From positions 1-48,839 of the forward strand of contig CAKTXZ010000019.1 in NCBI GenBank assembly GCA_934632155.1: a DNA stretch of 48,839 bases, given 5' to 3'. A model generated the notes under the pieces. That model saw only the letters and a program-made list of their open reading frames with translations, ran no database searches and was not told where the DNA came from. Of this stretch, positions 1 to 7,504 are shown piece after piece (the stretch's first letter is position 1; every line of letters begins with the position of its first letter). This DNA is from an uncultured Clostridia bacterium. Its GTDB lineage: Bacteria; Bacillota; Clostridia; Christensenellales; Aristaeellaceae. The translations under genes were made by a program, and so were the position numbers.

Positions 1-28
1 ACTGCTCCTGCGTTATCTGCATGGTTCC

Positions 29-72
29 ATTATATCAGATATTTCTTTATTGTCAATAGCGTGAACACGCTC
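29..72 (-). promoter_or_regulatory. Promoter firing off the left edge
   Basis: Reading the minus strand, TTGACA (51-56) and TATAAT (29-34) are 16 bp apart. An ATG lies only 6 bp beyond the -10, and an AGGAG-like stretch lies at 4-8, so the gene begins at or just beyond the window edge. A short inverted repeat AGCGTG-AA-CACGCT (59-72) sits just upstream of the -35 and could bind a regulator. The gene itself is not visible. Confidence 0.6.
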
Positions 73-223
73 TAGTATACGAATCTGTTCAACCGTCGTT
101 GATCGCCCCGCCGCCGTTCGCGCTGATGCACGCAGCGCGGCGCGTTCCGTCACGGCGCAGGCGCGCCGACGGCATTGCACGCAAATCTATTTTTGATTTT
201 TCTTAATTTGTCGCCAAAAGCCA

Positions 224-252
224 TTGAAAAAGCGCGGCGCAGCTGCTATAAT
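224..252 (+). promoter_or_regulatory. Promoter of rho
   Basis: TTGAAA (224-229) and TATAAT (247-252) with a 17-bp spacer give a strong vegetative promoter. It implies a leader of about 170 nt before rho. The leader carries only a weak hairpin followed by a T-rich stretch (about 370-395); Rho leaders are often autoregulated in other bacteria, but nothing here proves it. Confidence 0.7.
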
Positions 253-430
253 ATAAAATAGACAGCGCTAACCGAGCGATCTGCCAATTTCTTACCAAAA
301 CGAAAAGGGGCATTACGTGTCTTTCTCTGTGCATGCAATTTCGAAAACCGGAAGAATGTAAGCCGGGCGGCATATAAAGAGCCGTTCTTTTTCCGTGTCC
401 CGAAAAAGTTCCTAAGGAGGATTATTCCCA

Positions 431-2362
431 ATGAGCGAAGCGTATGAAAAGCTGACGGTGCTGGAGCTGCGCAAGGTTGCCAAGGAAAAGGGCGTTAAGC
501 TTGGCGCCGGCATCAGCAAGCAGGGTATCATTGACAAGCTGACCGAGGCTGGCAAGGCCAACACGCCTGCTGCGGATTCGCAGGACGCCCTGCCCGAGGA
601 TAAGGCGTGCACCATTCGCAGCGCCGCCATCATCACCGACGAGACGGTTGAGGACGACGAGGACGATGTGCCCGTTCTCACGCCCAATCCCGCGCTCAAA
701 AGCACGCGTGCGCCCGCGCCGCGGCCCGCTGCGCCGCCTGCGCCCGTCTCATCTCTGAGCAGCATTTCCTCCAAAGCGCCCGCCTTTACCATGGAGGGCT
801 CGCGCGCATGGCACAACCCCAAGGCCTACCAGCCTAACGCCGCCTATCAGCAGCGCATGCAGCCGCAGCAAAGCGGCTGGGGCGCCGCGCGCCAGCAGCC
901 GGTGGGCATGGGCGAACCGCGCGTCTATGGCGGCCGTCAGGATCAGCTGGGCCGCGCGCCCATGGCGCCGCGTCCCGCTCCCACTTATCCTCAGCGCTTC
1001 GGTCCCGAGCAGGGAAGTGAGGATTACCGCGCGCCCTATCCGCAGCAGGATTATGCCGCTCCGCGCGGCGACTACCAGCAGCGCGGCGGAAATTATCCGC
1101 AGCGCGGCGATTATCTGCAGCCCCGCAGCACGCCCGCATACGGCGCGCAGCAAAGCGGCTATTCCCCCAAGGGCATGCCGCAGCAGCAGGCAAGCATGCC
1201 GGAAATGCTGGCCGTAGGCGAATGCGCCGACGTCTCCGGCGTGCTGGAAACGCACCCCGACGGCTACGGCTTCCTGCGCACGCGCAATTATCAGCCCGCC
1301 AAGGACGATGTGTATGTCTCGCTGGCGCAGGTGCGCCGCTTTGGCCTGCGCACGGGCGATTTTATCACCGGGAAGGCCAAGCCGCAGCGCGAAAGCGATC
1401 GTTCAGGCGCGCTGCTGTATGTCACCGAAATCAACGGCCGCGCCGCGGAGGAAAATTTGCAGCGCCCCGCGTTTGACACGCTGACAGCGATTTATCCCAA
1501 AAAGCAGCTGCGCCTTTCCGGCAAAAAAAGCAACGACCCCGCGCTGCGCCTGATCGACCTTTTCGCGCCCATCGGCCTCGGCCAGCGCGCGCTCATCTGC
1601 GCCGCGCCGCAGAGCGGTAAAACGACAATACTGCGCAAGCTTGCCGCCGCCATCGCTCAAAGCGCGCCGAAGGCGACGCTGATAACGCTTCTGCTGGACG
1701 AACGTCCCGAGGAAATCACCGAAATGCAGGAAACCGTCGAGGGCGAGGTGCATTTCGCCAGCTTCGACGAGCCGACCGAAAACCAGATTCACGTCAGCGA
1801 CGTGGTGCTCGAGCGCGCCATGCGCCTTGTCGAAGAAAAGCAGGACGTCGTTTTGCTGGTCGACAGCCTGACCAAGCTTGCGCGCGCCTGTAACGCCGTC
1901 GCGCCGCAGACTGCGCGCACCGGCGCAAGCGGCTTGGCCGCGGGCGCGCTCAACAAGGCCAAAAGGCTCTTCGGCGCGGCGCGCAACGTGCGGCAGGGCG
2001 GATCGCTGACGGTGCTGGCCTTCGTCGCCGCCGAAAACGATAGTAAGCTCGACGAGGCCGTGCTGAACGAAATGCGAAGCGCCGCCACCATGGAGCTGAC
2101 GCTGGATCGCCAGATGGCTGAAAAGAAGCTTTTCCCCGCCCTTCAGCTGCAAAAGAGCGCCACGCGCCATGCTGAGCTTTTGCTCTCCGCACAGGAGCTT
2201 TCCGCTGCGGAGACGCTTCGCGAACGTATGAGCACGGAGGGCTATGCCGCCGTATACGATCAATTGCTGGCGCAGATCGCCGCGACGGATTCCAATGCCG
2301 ATATGCTCAAGGCGCTTTTCCCTGCGTCGGACGTGCTGCAGACGGGCGATTCTAACCAGTAA
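431..2362 (+). CDS. rho: Transcription termination factor Rho with long disordered insert
   Basis: Hexameric RNA helicase that ends transcription at Rho-dependent sites in the cytoplasm. Domains in order: SAP-like Rho N domain (about residues 1-45), a low-complexity stretch rich in Pro, Gln, Tyr, Arg and Gly (about 50-255), cold-shock-type RNA-binding domain (about 262-335, with the GYGFLR core), and the RecA-like ATPase core. The P-loop APQSGKTT is at residues 392-399 and the Walker B strand VVLLVDS is near 472. At 643 residues it is about 220 longer than the usual 420, all from the insert. The ATG follows AAGGAGG at a good distance. It is monocistronic, with its own promoter and terminator. 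Family assignment is firm; a role of the insert in RNA binding or condensation is inferred from other long Rho proteins. Confidence 0.97.
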   Translation: MSEAYEKLTVLELRKVAKEKGVKLGAGISKQGIIDKLTEAGKANTPAADSQDALPEDKACTIRSAAIITDETVEDDEDDVPVLTPNPALKSTRAPAPRPAAPPAPVSSLSSISSKAPAFTMEGSRAWHNPKAYQPNAAYQQRMQPQQSGWGAARQQPVGMGEPRVYGGRQDQLGRAPMAPRPAPTYPQRFGPEQGSEDYRAPYPQQDYAAPRGDYQQRGGNYPQRGDYLQPRSTPAYGAQQSGYSPKGMPQQQASMPEMLAVGECADVSGVLETHPDGYGFLRTRNYQPAKDDVYVSLAQVRRFGLRTGDFITGKAKPQRESDRSGALLYVTEINGRAAEENLQRPAFDTLTAIYPKKQLRLSGKKSNDPALRLIDLFAPIGLGQRALICAAPQSGKTTILRKLAAAIAQSAPKATLITLLLDERPEEITEMQETVEGEVHFASFDEPTENQIHVSDVVLERAMRLVEEKQDVVLLVDSLTKLARACNAVAPQTARTGASGLAAGALNKAKRLFGAARNVRQGGSLTVLAFVAAENDSKLDEAVLNEMRSAATMELTLDRQMAEKKLFPALQLQKSATRHAELLLSAQELSAAETLRERMSTEGYAAVYDQLLAQIAATDSNADMLKALFPASDVLQTGDSNQ

Positions 2363-2482
2363 CGCCCGCAGCTTCAACGGACGCTTGGCAACGCCCCGCC
2401 CCATAAACAGCGCCCCCTTAAACGACGAAGGTATTCGTTCGCGCCCTCGGCCATGCTTCGCCGAAGCGGCGTAAAATAAAAC

Positions 2483-2532
2483 ACGCTCCGCCTCGCAGGA
2501 CAAACCGCCTGCAGGGCGGAGCGTATGTTTTT
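2483..2532 (+). terminator. Terminator after rho
   Basis: Outer stem ACGCTCCGCC (2483-2492) pairs exactly with GGCGGAGCGT (2515-2524), with an inner GCAGG/CCTGC pairing, and is followed by ATGTTTTTG. It is a rho-independent terminator about 120 bp after the rho stop. Confidence 0.75.
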
Positions 2533-2764
2533 GTCCAACACAGATGGGAATCCTCTCGCCCCCCCAGCCATTGGCTTTGCCTGCGCCGTCATGCGGTTCA
2601 AAAGCGAAACGCTCCCATGCGCCATCAAGCCGCCTTGCCTGTAAGGCAAACAGGCGGACAAAAAACGCCGCAAACGCGCGCCGCGAATTGAAAAAGCTTA
2701 CGCGAAAGCCAAGTAACGACAGAGGGAAAAACAGGCCGATGGGCGTTCGGAATTGCGGCGCGTA
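2533..2764. other. Gene-free spacer with one hairpin
   Basis: Between the rho terminator and the converging transporter operon no gene with a ribosome binding site was seen. It contains a two-part hairpin: CCGCC (2630-2634) with GGCGG (2653-2657) outside, TTGCCT (2635-2640) with AGGCAA (2644-2649) inside. A six-A run follows on the plus side, so it is not a good terminator for the minus-strand operon. Confidence 0.4.
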
Positions 2765-3577
2765 TCAGATTGCGGCGGCGCCCTGCGAAAGCATGGCGCG
2801 GTCGCTGACAAATTCACTGCCGCTGGCCTTGGTAAAAAGTTCCAGCAGGTCGGAAACAGTCAAGCGGCGCTTTTCTTCGCCGGAGATATCCAAAATAACC
2901 CTTCCCTCGTGCAGCATCATCAGGCGATTGCCGAACTGAATGGCATCGCGCATATTATGGGTAATCATCAGCGTCGTCAGGCGGTTCTCCGTTACGATTT
3001 TTTCCGTCAGGCTCATCACCGTCGCCGCCGTTTTAGGGTCAAGCGCCGCCGTATGCTCGTCCAGCAGCAGCAGCCGCGGCTTTTGCAGCGTCGCCATCAG
3101 CAGCGTCAAGGCCTGCCGCTGGCCGCCCGAAAGCGTGCCGACCTTGGCGGCGAGACGGCTTTCCAGCCCCAGATTCAGTTGACTCAGCAGGCGGCGATAT
3201 TCCTCACGTTCGCTTTTACGAATACCGAGGCGCAGCGTTCGTCTTTTGCCGCGCCGGGCAGCCAGCGCCAGGTTTTCCTCAATCTGCATCCCGGCCGCCG
3301 TTCCCATCATCGGGTCCTGATAAACGCGGCCCAGATACGGTGCGCGCTTATGCTCCGGCAGGCCGGAGATATCCATGCCGTCGAGCAGAATCTTTCCCTC
3401 ATCCGGCAGCCATGCGCCGCTAATGGCATTGAGCATCGTGCTTTTCCCGGCGCCATTGCCGCCGATGACGGTCGCAAAATCGCCGTCCGCCAGCGTCAGG
3501 CTCAGGCCGTTGAGCGCGACCTTTTCATCGATCGTTCCGCGGTTAAAGATTTTGACCACCTGACGCATTTCAAGCAT
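2765..3577 (-). CDS. ABC transporter ATPase, TrpXYZ-type amino-acid uptake
   Basis: Energises import together with the two genes upstream. Walker A GGNGAGKST (residues 39-47), signature LSGGQRQ (149-155), Walker B LLLLDEH (169-175) and the H-loop in MITHN are all present. At 270 residues it has the usual length of this subfamily (COG1101-like). I chose the ATG at 3577, preceded by AAAGGGGG, rather than a longer in-frame start inside the permease. It overlaps the permease stop by 8 bp, so the two are translationally coupled. The substrate is not readable from the ATPase; the leader peptide upstream of the operon points to tyrosine or phenylalanine. Confidence 0.9.
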   Translation of the reverse strand: MLEMRQVVKIFNRGTIDEKVALNGLSLTLADGDFATVIGGNGAGKSTMLNAISGAWLPDEGKILLDGMDISGLPEHKRAPYLGRVYQDPMMGTAAGMQIEENLALAARRGKRRTLRLGIRKSEREEYRRLLSQLNLGLESRLAAKVGTLSGGQRQALTLLMATLQKPRLLLLDEHTAALDPKTAATVMSLTEKIVTENRLTTLMITHNMRDAIQFGNRLMMLHEGRVILDISGEEKRRLTVSDLLELFTKASGSEFVSDRAMLSQGAAAI

Positions 3578-4478
3578 AATCGCCTGCCCCCTTTCGCGCG
3601 GTACGGCGCGACGCGCCAAGCTGCTTTTTCAGATACGGAACGCCGAGGAACGCCGCCACGACCAGCGCGGAAAACGCCTTGAGCAGATCCGTATCAAAGC
3701 CGACGAAGACAATCGTCTGATACACCAGATAATACACAATCGCGCCCACCAGCACGCCCGTGAGGCGCACGGCAAAGTTCGGGGAGATGCGCTTTACAAT
3801 TGCTTCGCCAATCACCACCGCGGCCAGCCCGATTACCACCGCGCCGCGCCCCATATTGATGTCCGTAAAGCCCTGATACTGGCACAGCAGCGCGCCCGAA
3901 AGCGCCACCAGCGCGTTAGAAATGGCTAAGCCAAGAAGCTTCATCAGGTTGGTATTGATGCCCTGCGCCCGGCTCATGACGGGATTGCAGCCCGCCGCGC
4001 GAATGCTGCAGCCCAGCTCCGTACCAAAGAACAGGTACAGCACGCCGATCACCACAACGGCCGCAGCGCCAAGCAGGAGCAGCGCGGCGGGAATATTCAT
4101 CTGGGACAAAAGAACCGTCGTCTTGCGGGCGGAAATGGCCATGTTCGCCTTGCCCAGCAGCTTCAGGTTGACAGACCAAAGCGCCATCTGCGTCAGAATG
4201 CCCGACAGGATGGCGGGAATCCCCAGCTGAATGTGAAGAATTCCCGTCAGCGTGCCGGCCAACGCGCCCGCCGCAACGGCGCAAAGCATGGACAGCCATG
4301 GATTTTGCCCGGAAAGCATCATCATCGTGCATACGACTGCGCCGGTGCAGATCGTGCCGTCGACCGTCAGGTCGGCGATATCCAAAATACGATAGGTGAT
4401 GTATACCCCAATTGCCATGATCCCCCAGATCAGCCCCTGCGCGGCTGCACCGGGCAAAGCGCCAAGCCAGTCCAACAT
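3570..4478 (-). CDS. ABC transporter permease, TrpXYZ-type
   Basis: Integral membrane subunit of 302 residues with about eight or nine hydrophobic segments, of the branched-chain-like fold (COG4120-type) that pairs with ABC_sub_bind-family receptors. Motifs include the glycine-rich IADLTVDGTI near the N terminus and a stretch near residues 185-240 (GALLCQYQGF to VVIGEAIVKR) typical of this group. Second gene of the operon, 18 bp after the binding protein and overlapping the ATPase by 8 bp. Homologues carry tryptophan in streptococci; here the operon leader suggests aromatic amino acids more broadly, which is inference. Confidence 0.88.
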   Translation of the reverse strand: MLDWLGALPGAAAQGLIWGIMAIGVYITYRILDIADLTVDGTICTGAVVCTMMMLSGQNPWLSMLCAVAAGALAGTLTGILHIQLGIPAILSGILTQMALWSVNLKLLGKANMAISARKTTVLLSQMNIPAALLLLGAAAVVVIGVLYLFFGTELGCSIRAAGCNPVMSRAQGINTNLMKLLGLAISNALVALSGALLCQYQGFTDINMGRGAVVIGLAAVVIGEAIVKRISPNFAVRLTGVLVGAIVYYLVYQTIVFVGFDTDLLKAFSALVVAAFLGVPYLKKQLGASRRTARKGAGDYA

Positions 4479-4496
4479 GTGTTTGTGCCCCTTTCC

Positions 4497-5465
4497 TTAT
4501 TGCAGCGCTACATAATCCTCGGGAACGGAAACGCCAAGCTCCTTGCAGATTACAGCGTTAAACTGCTTGGTCGCCTCCGCATATTCGATGGGCATCGTGG
4601 TAATATCCGCCTCGCCCTTGAGAATCCTCGCGGCCATCTCGCCCGTCTTGCGCCCCAACTCGTAGTAGCTGATGGAAAGCGTCGCCACGCCGCAGCCGGA
4701 GCAAATGCCCGCTTCGCCGGCGATGACCGGCGTCCTGGCAGCCAAGACGATATTGCCGATGGTCTCCGTGCAGGCGGCGGCGGTGTTGTCCGTAGGGATG
4801 TACATTACATCGCTGTCCGCAGCGGCCTTCGTGGTAACCGACGCGATATCATTGGAATCGGAGAAGGAGTAGCGCGTGCACTGCAGGCCCTTGTCCGTCA
4901 GGTATTCGCTCACGACCTTGACCTGATATTCGGAATTGGGCTCGGCGGAGCAGTAGAGCAGGCCGACCTTTTTCGCTTCGGGGAACAGCTCCAGAATCAT
5001 ATCCGCCTGCTCGGTCAGCGGCGCCAGATCGGACGTGCCGGAAACGTTTTCACCCACCGTGCCGTCAAAATCCTGCAGCTGCAGCGCCACGCCGTATTCG
5101 GTAACCGCTGTGCCCAGAATGGGAATGGTCGTCGTGGCGTTATAGGCCGCCTGAAGCGCGGGCGTAGCGTTCGCCAGAATCAGGTCCACCTTCTTGGAAA
5201 CAAAGGCGTTCACAATGGTGTTGCACGTAGCGCTGTCGCCCGCCGCCACCTGATAATCAAACGTCACGTTCTCTGCGCCCAGCGCCTCCGCCAGCGCGTC
5301 CTCAAAGCCCTTGGTCGCCGCGTCCAGCGCGTCATGCTGTATCAGCTGGCAAATGCCGACAACGTACTGCTTCCCCGTCTCGCCCAGCGCGGCAGCGGGC
5401 AGCGCCAGCGTCAAAATCAACGCCACGGTTACAATAACCGTCAGGATGGAACCATGCTTCTTCAT
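4497..5465 (-). CDS. ABC transporter substrate-binding protein, TrpX-type
   Basis: Extracytoplasmic receptor of the ABC_sub_bind family, 322 residues. The ATG at 5465 follows AAGGAGG and opens a Sec signal peptide (two Lys, then a hydrophobic core ending in LPAAALG). No lipobox cysteine is present, which is odd if the cell has a single membrane. The mature part has the expected two-lobe pattern, for example GICQLIQHDALDAATKGF near its start and VISKELGVSVPEDY-like sequence at its end. First gene of the transporter operon, downstream of a leader peptide and an attenuator hairpin. The ligand is probably an aromatic amino acid because of that leader; this is inference, not read from the binding site. 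Confidence 0.88.
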   Translation of the reverse strand: MKKHGSILTVIVTVALILTLALPAAALGETGKQYVVGICQLIQHDALDAATKGFEDALAEALGAENVTFDYQVAAGDSATCNTIVNAFVSKKVDLILANATPALQAAYNATTTIPILGTAVTEYGVALQLQDFDGTVGENVSGTSDLAPLTEQADMILELFPEAKKVGLLYCSAEPNSEYQVKVVSEYLTDKGLQCTRYSFSDSNDIASVTTKAAADSDVMYIPTDNTAAACTETIGNIVLAARTPVIAGEAGICSGCGVATLSISYYELGRKTGEMAARILKGEADITTMPIEYAEATKQFNAVICKELGVSVPEDYVALQ

Positions 5466-5525
5466 GTTTGTTTCCTCCTTTTTCTTCTCGCGCAAGCCGT
5501 GCGCCGGAATGACCGCGCCATGCGA

Positions 5526-5563
5526 CAAAACAGCCGCATGGATTTGTGATTCCATGCGGCTGT
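5526..5563 (-). terminator. Attenuator hairpin before the aromatic transporter
   Basis: On the minus strand ACAGCCGCATGGA (5563-5551) pairs perfectly over 13 bp with TCCATGCGGCTGT (5542-5530), loop 8 nt, followed by TTTGTC. It lies 28 bp after the leader-peptide stop and 65 bp before the binding-protein start, the place expected for a regulated terminator. The U tract is short, so termination strength is uncertain. Confidence 0.65.
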
Positions 5564-5590
5564 CGCTTGCTGCGCCCTTCTTCAGGTGGC

Positions 5591-5701
5591 TCAGACGCCC
5601 TGCAGCGCTTCCCGTTCACGAACATCACAAATCGCTCTTACTCTAAAATAGAAGTAAAAGTAAAAGCGGTAGGCAAACGCGTAAACAGTCCTGCGCAGCA
5701 T
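5591..5701 (-). CDS. Tyr/Phe-rich leader peptide (attenuation)
   Basis: A 36-codon ORF in the transporter leader. It starts with ATG at 5701, preceded at about 9 nt by GGGAGGGG, and ends in TGA. Residues 7-19 read YAFAYRFYFYFYF: ten aromatic residues in thirteen, five TAY and five TTY codons. It begins about 28 nt after the predicted transcription start and ends just before a 13-bp hairpin. This is the layout of ribosome-mediated attenuators such as the phe and trp leaders of enteric bacteria: stalling at Tyr/Phe codons when charged tRNA is scarce would change folding and let transcription proceed. The anti-terminator was not resolved, but TGCTGCGC at the leader start (5700-5693) is complementary to 8 nt (5575-5568) just before the hairpin. 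The operon carries no T-box motif. Confidence 0.72.
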   Translation of the reverse strand: MLRRTVYAFAYRFYFYFYFRVRAICDVREREALQGV

Positions 5702-5735
5702 CGCCGTCTTCCCCTCCCTTCGAAATGATGGCTGC

Positions 5736-5764
5736 ATTATAACGCGTTCCACACCGTATGTCAA
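5736..5764 (-). promoter_or_regulatory. Promoter of the aromatic transporter operon
   Basis: Perfect consensus on the minus strand: TTGACA (5764-5759), 17-bp spacer, TATAAT (5741-5736). The start point near 5729 places the leader-peptide ATG about 28 nt downstream, so longer in-frame starts of that peptide are excluded. Confidence 0.85.
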
Positions 5765-5786
5765 CGGCGCGTCATGCCGAAATTCA

Positions 5787-5822
5787 TCAAAAAACGGCCG
5801 TGCATGGAATACACGGTCGTTA
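5787..5822 (-). terminator. Terminator after the glycosyltransferase
   Basis: On the minus strand AACGACCGTG and CACGGCCGTT pair over 10 bp (one G-U), loop 9 nt, followed by a run of T (complement of A 5789-5794). It ends the glycosyltransferase transcript and separates it from the next operon's promoter. Confidence 0.8.
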
Positions 5823-5884
5823 ATATGCCAAATCATCTATTCAAAACAAAAGAAAAACACTCTCGTTCCCCTTTTGTCCGGCTC

Positions 5885-7072
5885 TCAGATCACCCGCAGG
5901 TACTTCTTACTCAGCTTTCCCTCGCGCCCCAACGCAATAAGCCGCTCGTAACGCTCCACCACGTTTTCCATAATCGTCATCCACGCGATGGGAATGGTGT
6001 CGTGGGCGTTTTGTCCAATACGCCGCGCATCCTCGGGGTTCGCAATGACGCCGCGCATCACGCGCGCCATATCCGCGGGCGTGTTCTGGCACAGATAGCC
6101 GTTTTCGCCGTCGCGGATAATCTCCGCCGCGCTGCTTCCGCGCGCCATCAGGGCGGGCGTGCCCATGACGGCCGCCTCGCGCACAACCATCGGCGCGTTG
6201 TCGTAAAGCGAAGGGAAGGTGAAAAGGCTCGCGCGGCTGTACAGGCCGTCCAGCATGCGCATATCCGTAATGTGGCCCGCCAGATGCGTACAGTCGCGCA
6301 GGCCCAGCTCGGCAATCTTGCGTTCAATCGCCTTCATATCCGGCCCCTGCCCTGCCAGCACCATCTGGAACCTTTGCCCCTCGCGGCGCAGCATTGCGCA
6401 GGCCTCCAGTACGGGCAGAATATTCTTTTTCCAGTTCATCTGCCCGACGAACAGAAACACTGCGTCCTGCCCCAGACCCCAGCGCCGCTCCGCCTCGCGC
6501 ACGGCGTCCGGCTCCGCCTCGCGCAGGGTCACGCCGTTGGGCATCACGAAAATATCGCCCTCGTAGCCATATCCGCGCAGCACATCCGCCGTCGCCTCGC
6601 CGACCGCCCACACCTCGTCGCAGCGCTCATAATAATTCACCACGAATCTTACGCCCATTTTGGCCAGCCGTTCGGACTTGGTGGCCTTGAGAAAGTCGTC
6701 GTAGTACTTGGAATGAAACGTGCCCACCAGCGGCAGCTTGCGCGTAACCGCCAGCCGCAGCGCCTCCGACCCGGCGGTAAAGGGGCTATGCGCGTGCACG
6801 ATATCCAGCGGCACCATGCGCATCCTGCGGCGATAATGCGCGTCCATGGGCGCTTCGCCCGTTTTATACTGCTTCATACCGGGTACGCTCATCGCCTGAA
6901 AATCAACAATTTCGTAGGGCAGGCCGCCGCGATAGCCCGTATCGTACATGGGCGTAACCACCGTTACATGATGTCCCAGCCCGCACAAATTCTCCGCGTA
7001 CGCTACCACCACGCGTCCCACGCCGTCCACAACCGGCAAAAAAGTGTCGGAAAACTCACCGATTCGCAACAT
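5885..7072 (-). CDS. Glycosyltransferase family 4
   Basis: GT-B fold retaining sugar transferase of 395 residues, similar to the enzymes that add mannose or glucose to membrane lipids. The N-terminal acceptor domain starts with EFSDTFLPVVDGVGRVV, typical of the group, followed by HAHSPF and GTFHS. The C-terminal nucleotide-sugar domain has FVGQMNWKKN and the EX7E-like region FPSLYDNAPMVVREAAVMG with the GENGYL patch. The ATG at 7072 follows GGAGGTGA by 5 nt; longer in-frame starts lie beyond the promoter. It is monocistronic. Likely membrane-associated glycolipid synthesis, but donor and acceptor cannot be read from sequence. Confidence 0.88.
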   Translation of the reverse strand: MLRIGEFSDTFLPVVDGVGRVVVAYAENLCGLGHHVTVVTPMYDTGYRGGLPYEIVDFQAMSVPGMKQYKTGEAPMDAHYRRRMRMVPLDIVHAHSPFTAGSEALRLAVTRKLPLVGTFHSKYYDDFLKATKSERLAKMGVRFVVNYYERCDEVWAVGEATADVLRGYGYEGDIFVMPNGVTLREAEPDAVREAERRWGLGQDAVFLFVGQMNWKKNILPVLEACAMLRREGQRFQMVLAGQGPDMKAIERKIAELGLRDCTHLAGHITDMRMLDGLYSRASLFTFPSLYDNAPMVVREAAVMGTPALMARGSSAAEIIRDGENGYLCQNTPADMARVMRGVIANPEDARRIGQNAHDTIPIAWMTIMENVVERYERLIALGREGKLSKKYLRVI

Positions 7073-7117
7073 ACGCTCACCTCCGTTTTGCGCCGCGCGC
7101 TTATCGTCTTGCTTTTT

Positions 7118-7146
7118 ATTATAACACACCTTCCCGTTTCGCGCAA
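7118..7146 (-). promoter_or_regulatory. Promoter of the glycosyltransferase gene
   Basis: Minus strand: TTGCGC (7146-7141), 17 bp, TATAAT (7123-7118), followed by a 45-nt leader and the ribosome binding site. A better -35 (TTGACC near 7160) is too far away. Confidence 0.6.
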
Positions 7147-7181
7147 TCCTGCACGGGTCAAGCGTCTCTCCGCACGCAAAC

Positions 7182-7461
7182 AGCCCGCCCCGAAGGGCGG
7201 GCCGTGTCTGTCCAAAAAGTCCCATTAAAGCTCCTGGGATGAATGAAGGGGCCGCAGCCCCTTCATTTTTTATCCGCAGAACCGGCTTTGCCGGTTCGAG
7301 GAGCGGTAGGAACGACCGCTTCCGCTATCATTTTCCGACCGTAAGCCGTAGGCTTACAGGAAAATGATGTTTCAAATGCAAGTCCGCTTTAGCGGACTTG
7401 CATTTGCAGACTGTCAAAAAATCTCTTTCGACAGTCTGAGCCCGCCCCGAAGGGCGGGCCG
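7182..7461. repeat. Array of consecutive hairpins flanked by identical 23-bp repeats
   Basis: Identical 23-bp elements at 7182-7204 and 7439-7461, each an 8-bp GCCCGCCC/GGGCGGGC hairpin with a CGAA loop, bracket a chain of inverted repeats: AATGAAGGGGC/GCCCCTTCATT (7242-7267, then T6), GAACCGGC/GCCGGTTC (7279-7297), AGCGGT/ACCGCT (7302-7320), ATCATTTTCC/GGAAAATGAT (7327-7368) enclosing GTAAGCC/GGCTTAC, CAAATGCAAGTCCGCT/AGCGGACTTGCATTTG (7373-7406), and CAGACTGTC/GACAGTCTG (7407-7438). There is no coding potential. It could be a hairpin-rich mobile intergenic repeat or a structured RNA; the plus-oriented T run has no upstream plus-strand gene to terminate. Confidence 0.75.
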
Positions 7462-7504
7462 GACGGGCGCGCTTCGGCCACGCGCGTCTTCGCGTTTCGT
7501 TCCC

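Noticed and set aside
2374..2939. Overlapping short frames between rho and the transporter
   Set aside because: They cross the rho terminator and a hairpin, and the plus-strand one continues as a shadow of the ATPase.
4233..5549. A 438-codon plus-strand frame over the transporter genes
   Set aside because: Antisense artefact of the permease and binding protein, with Arg/Gly-rich composition and no ribosome binding site.
5466..5764. T-box riboswitch before the aromatic transporter
   Set aside because: TrpXYZ operons often have one, but no TGGNACCGCG-type motif or specifier loop occurs in this leader; the leader peptide and hairpin explain it better.
5774..7228. A 484-codon plus-strand frame over the glycosyltransferase
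   Set aside because: Shadow of a gene with clear GT4 motifs; its start lies inside a terminator and its product is a His/Arg-rich artefact.
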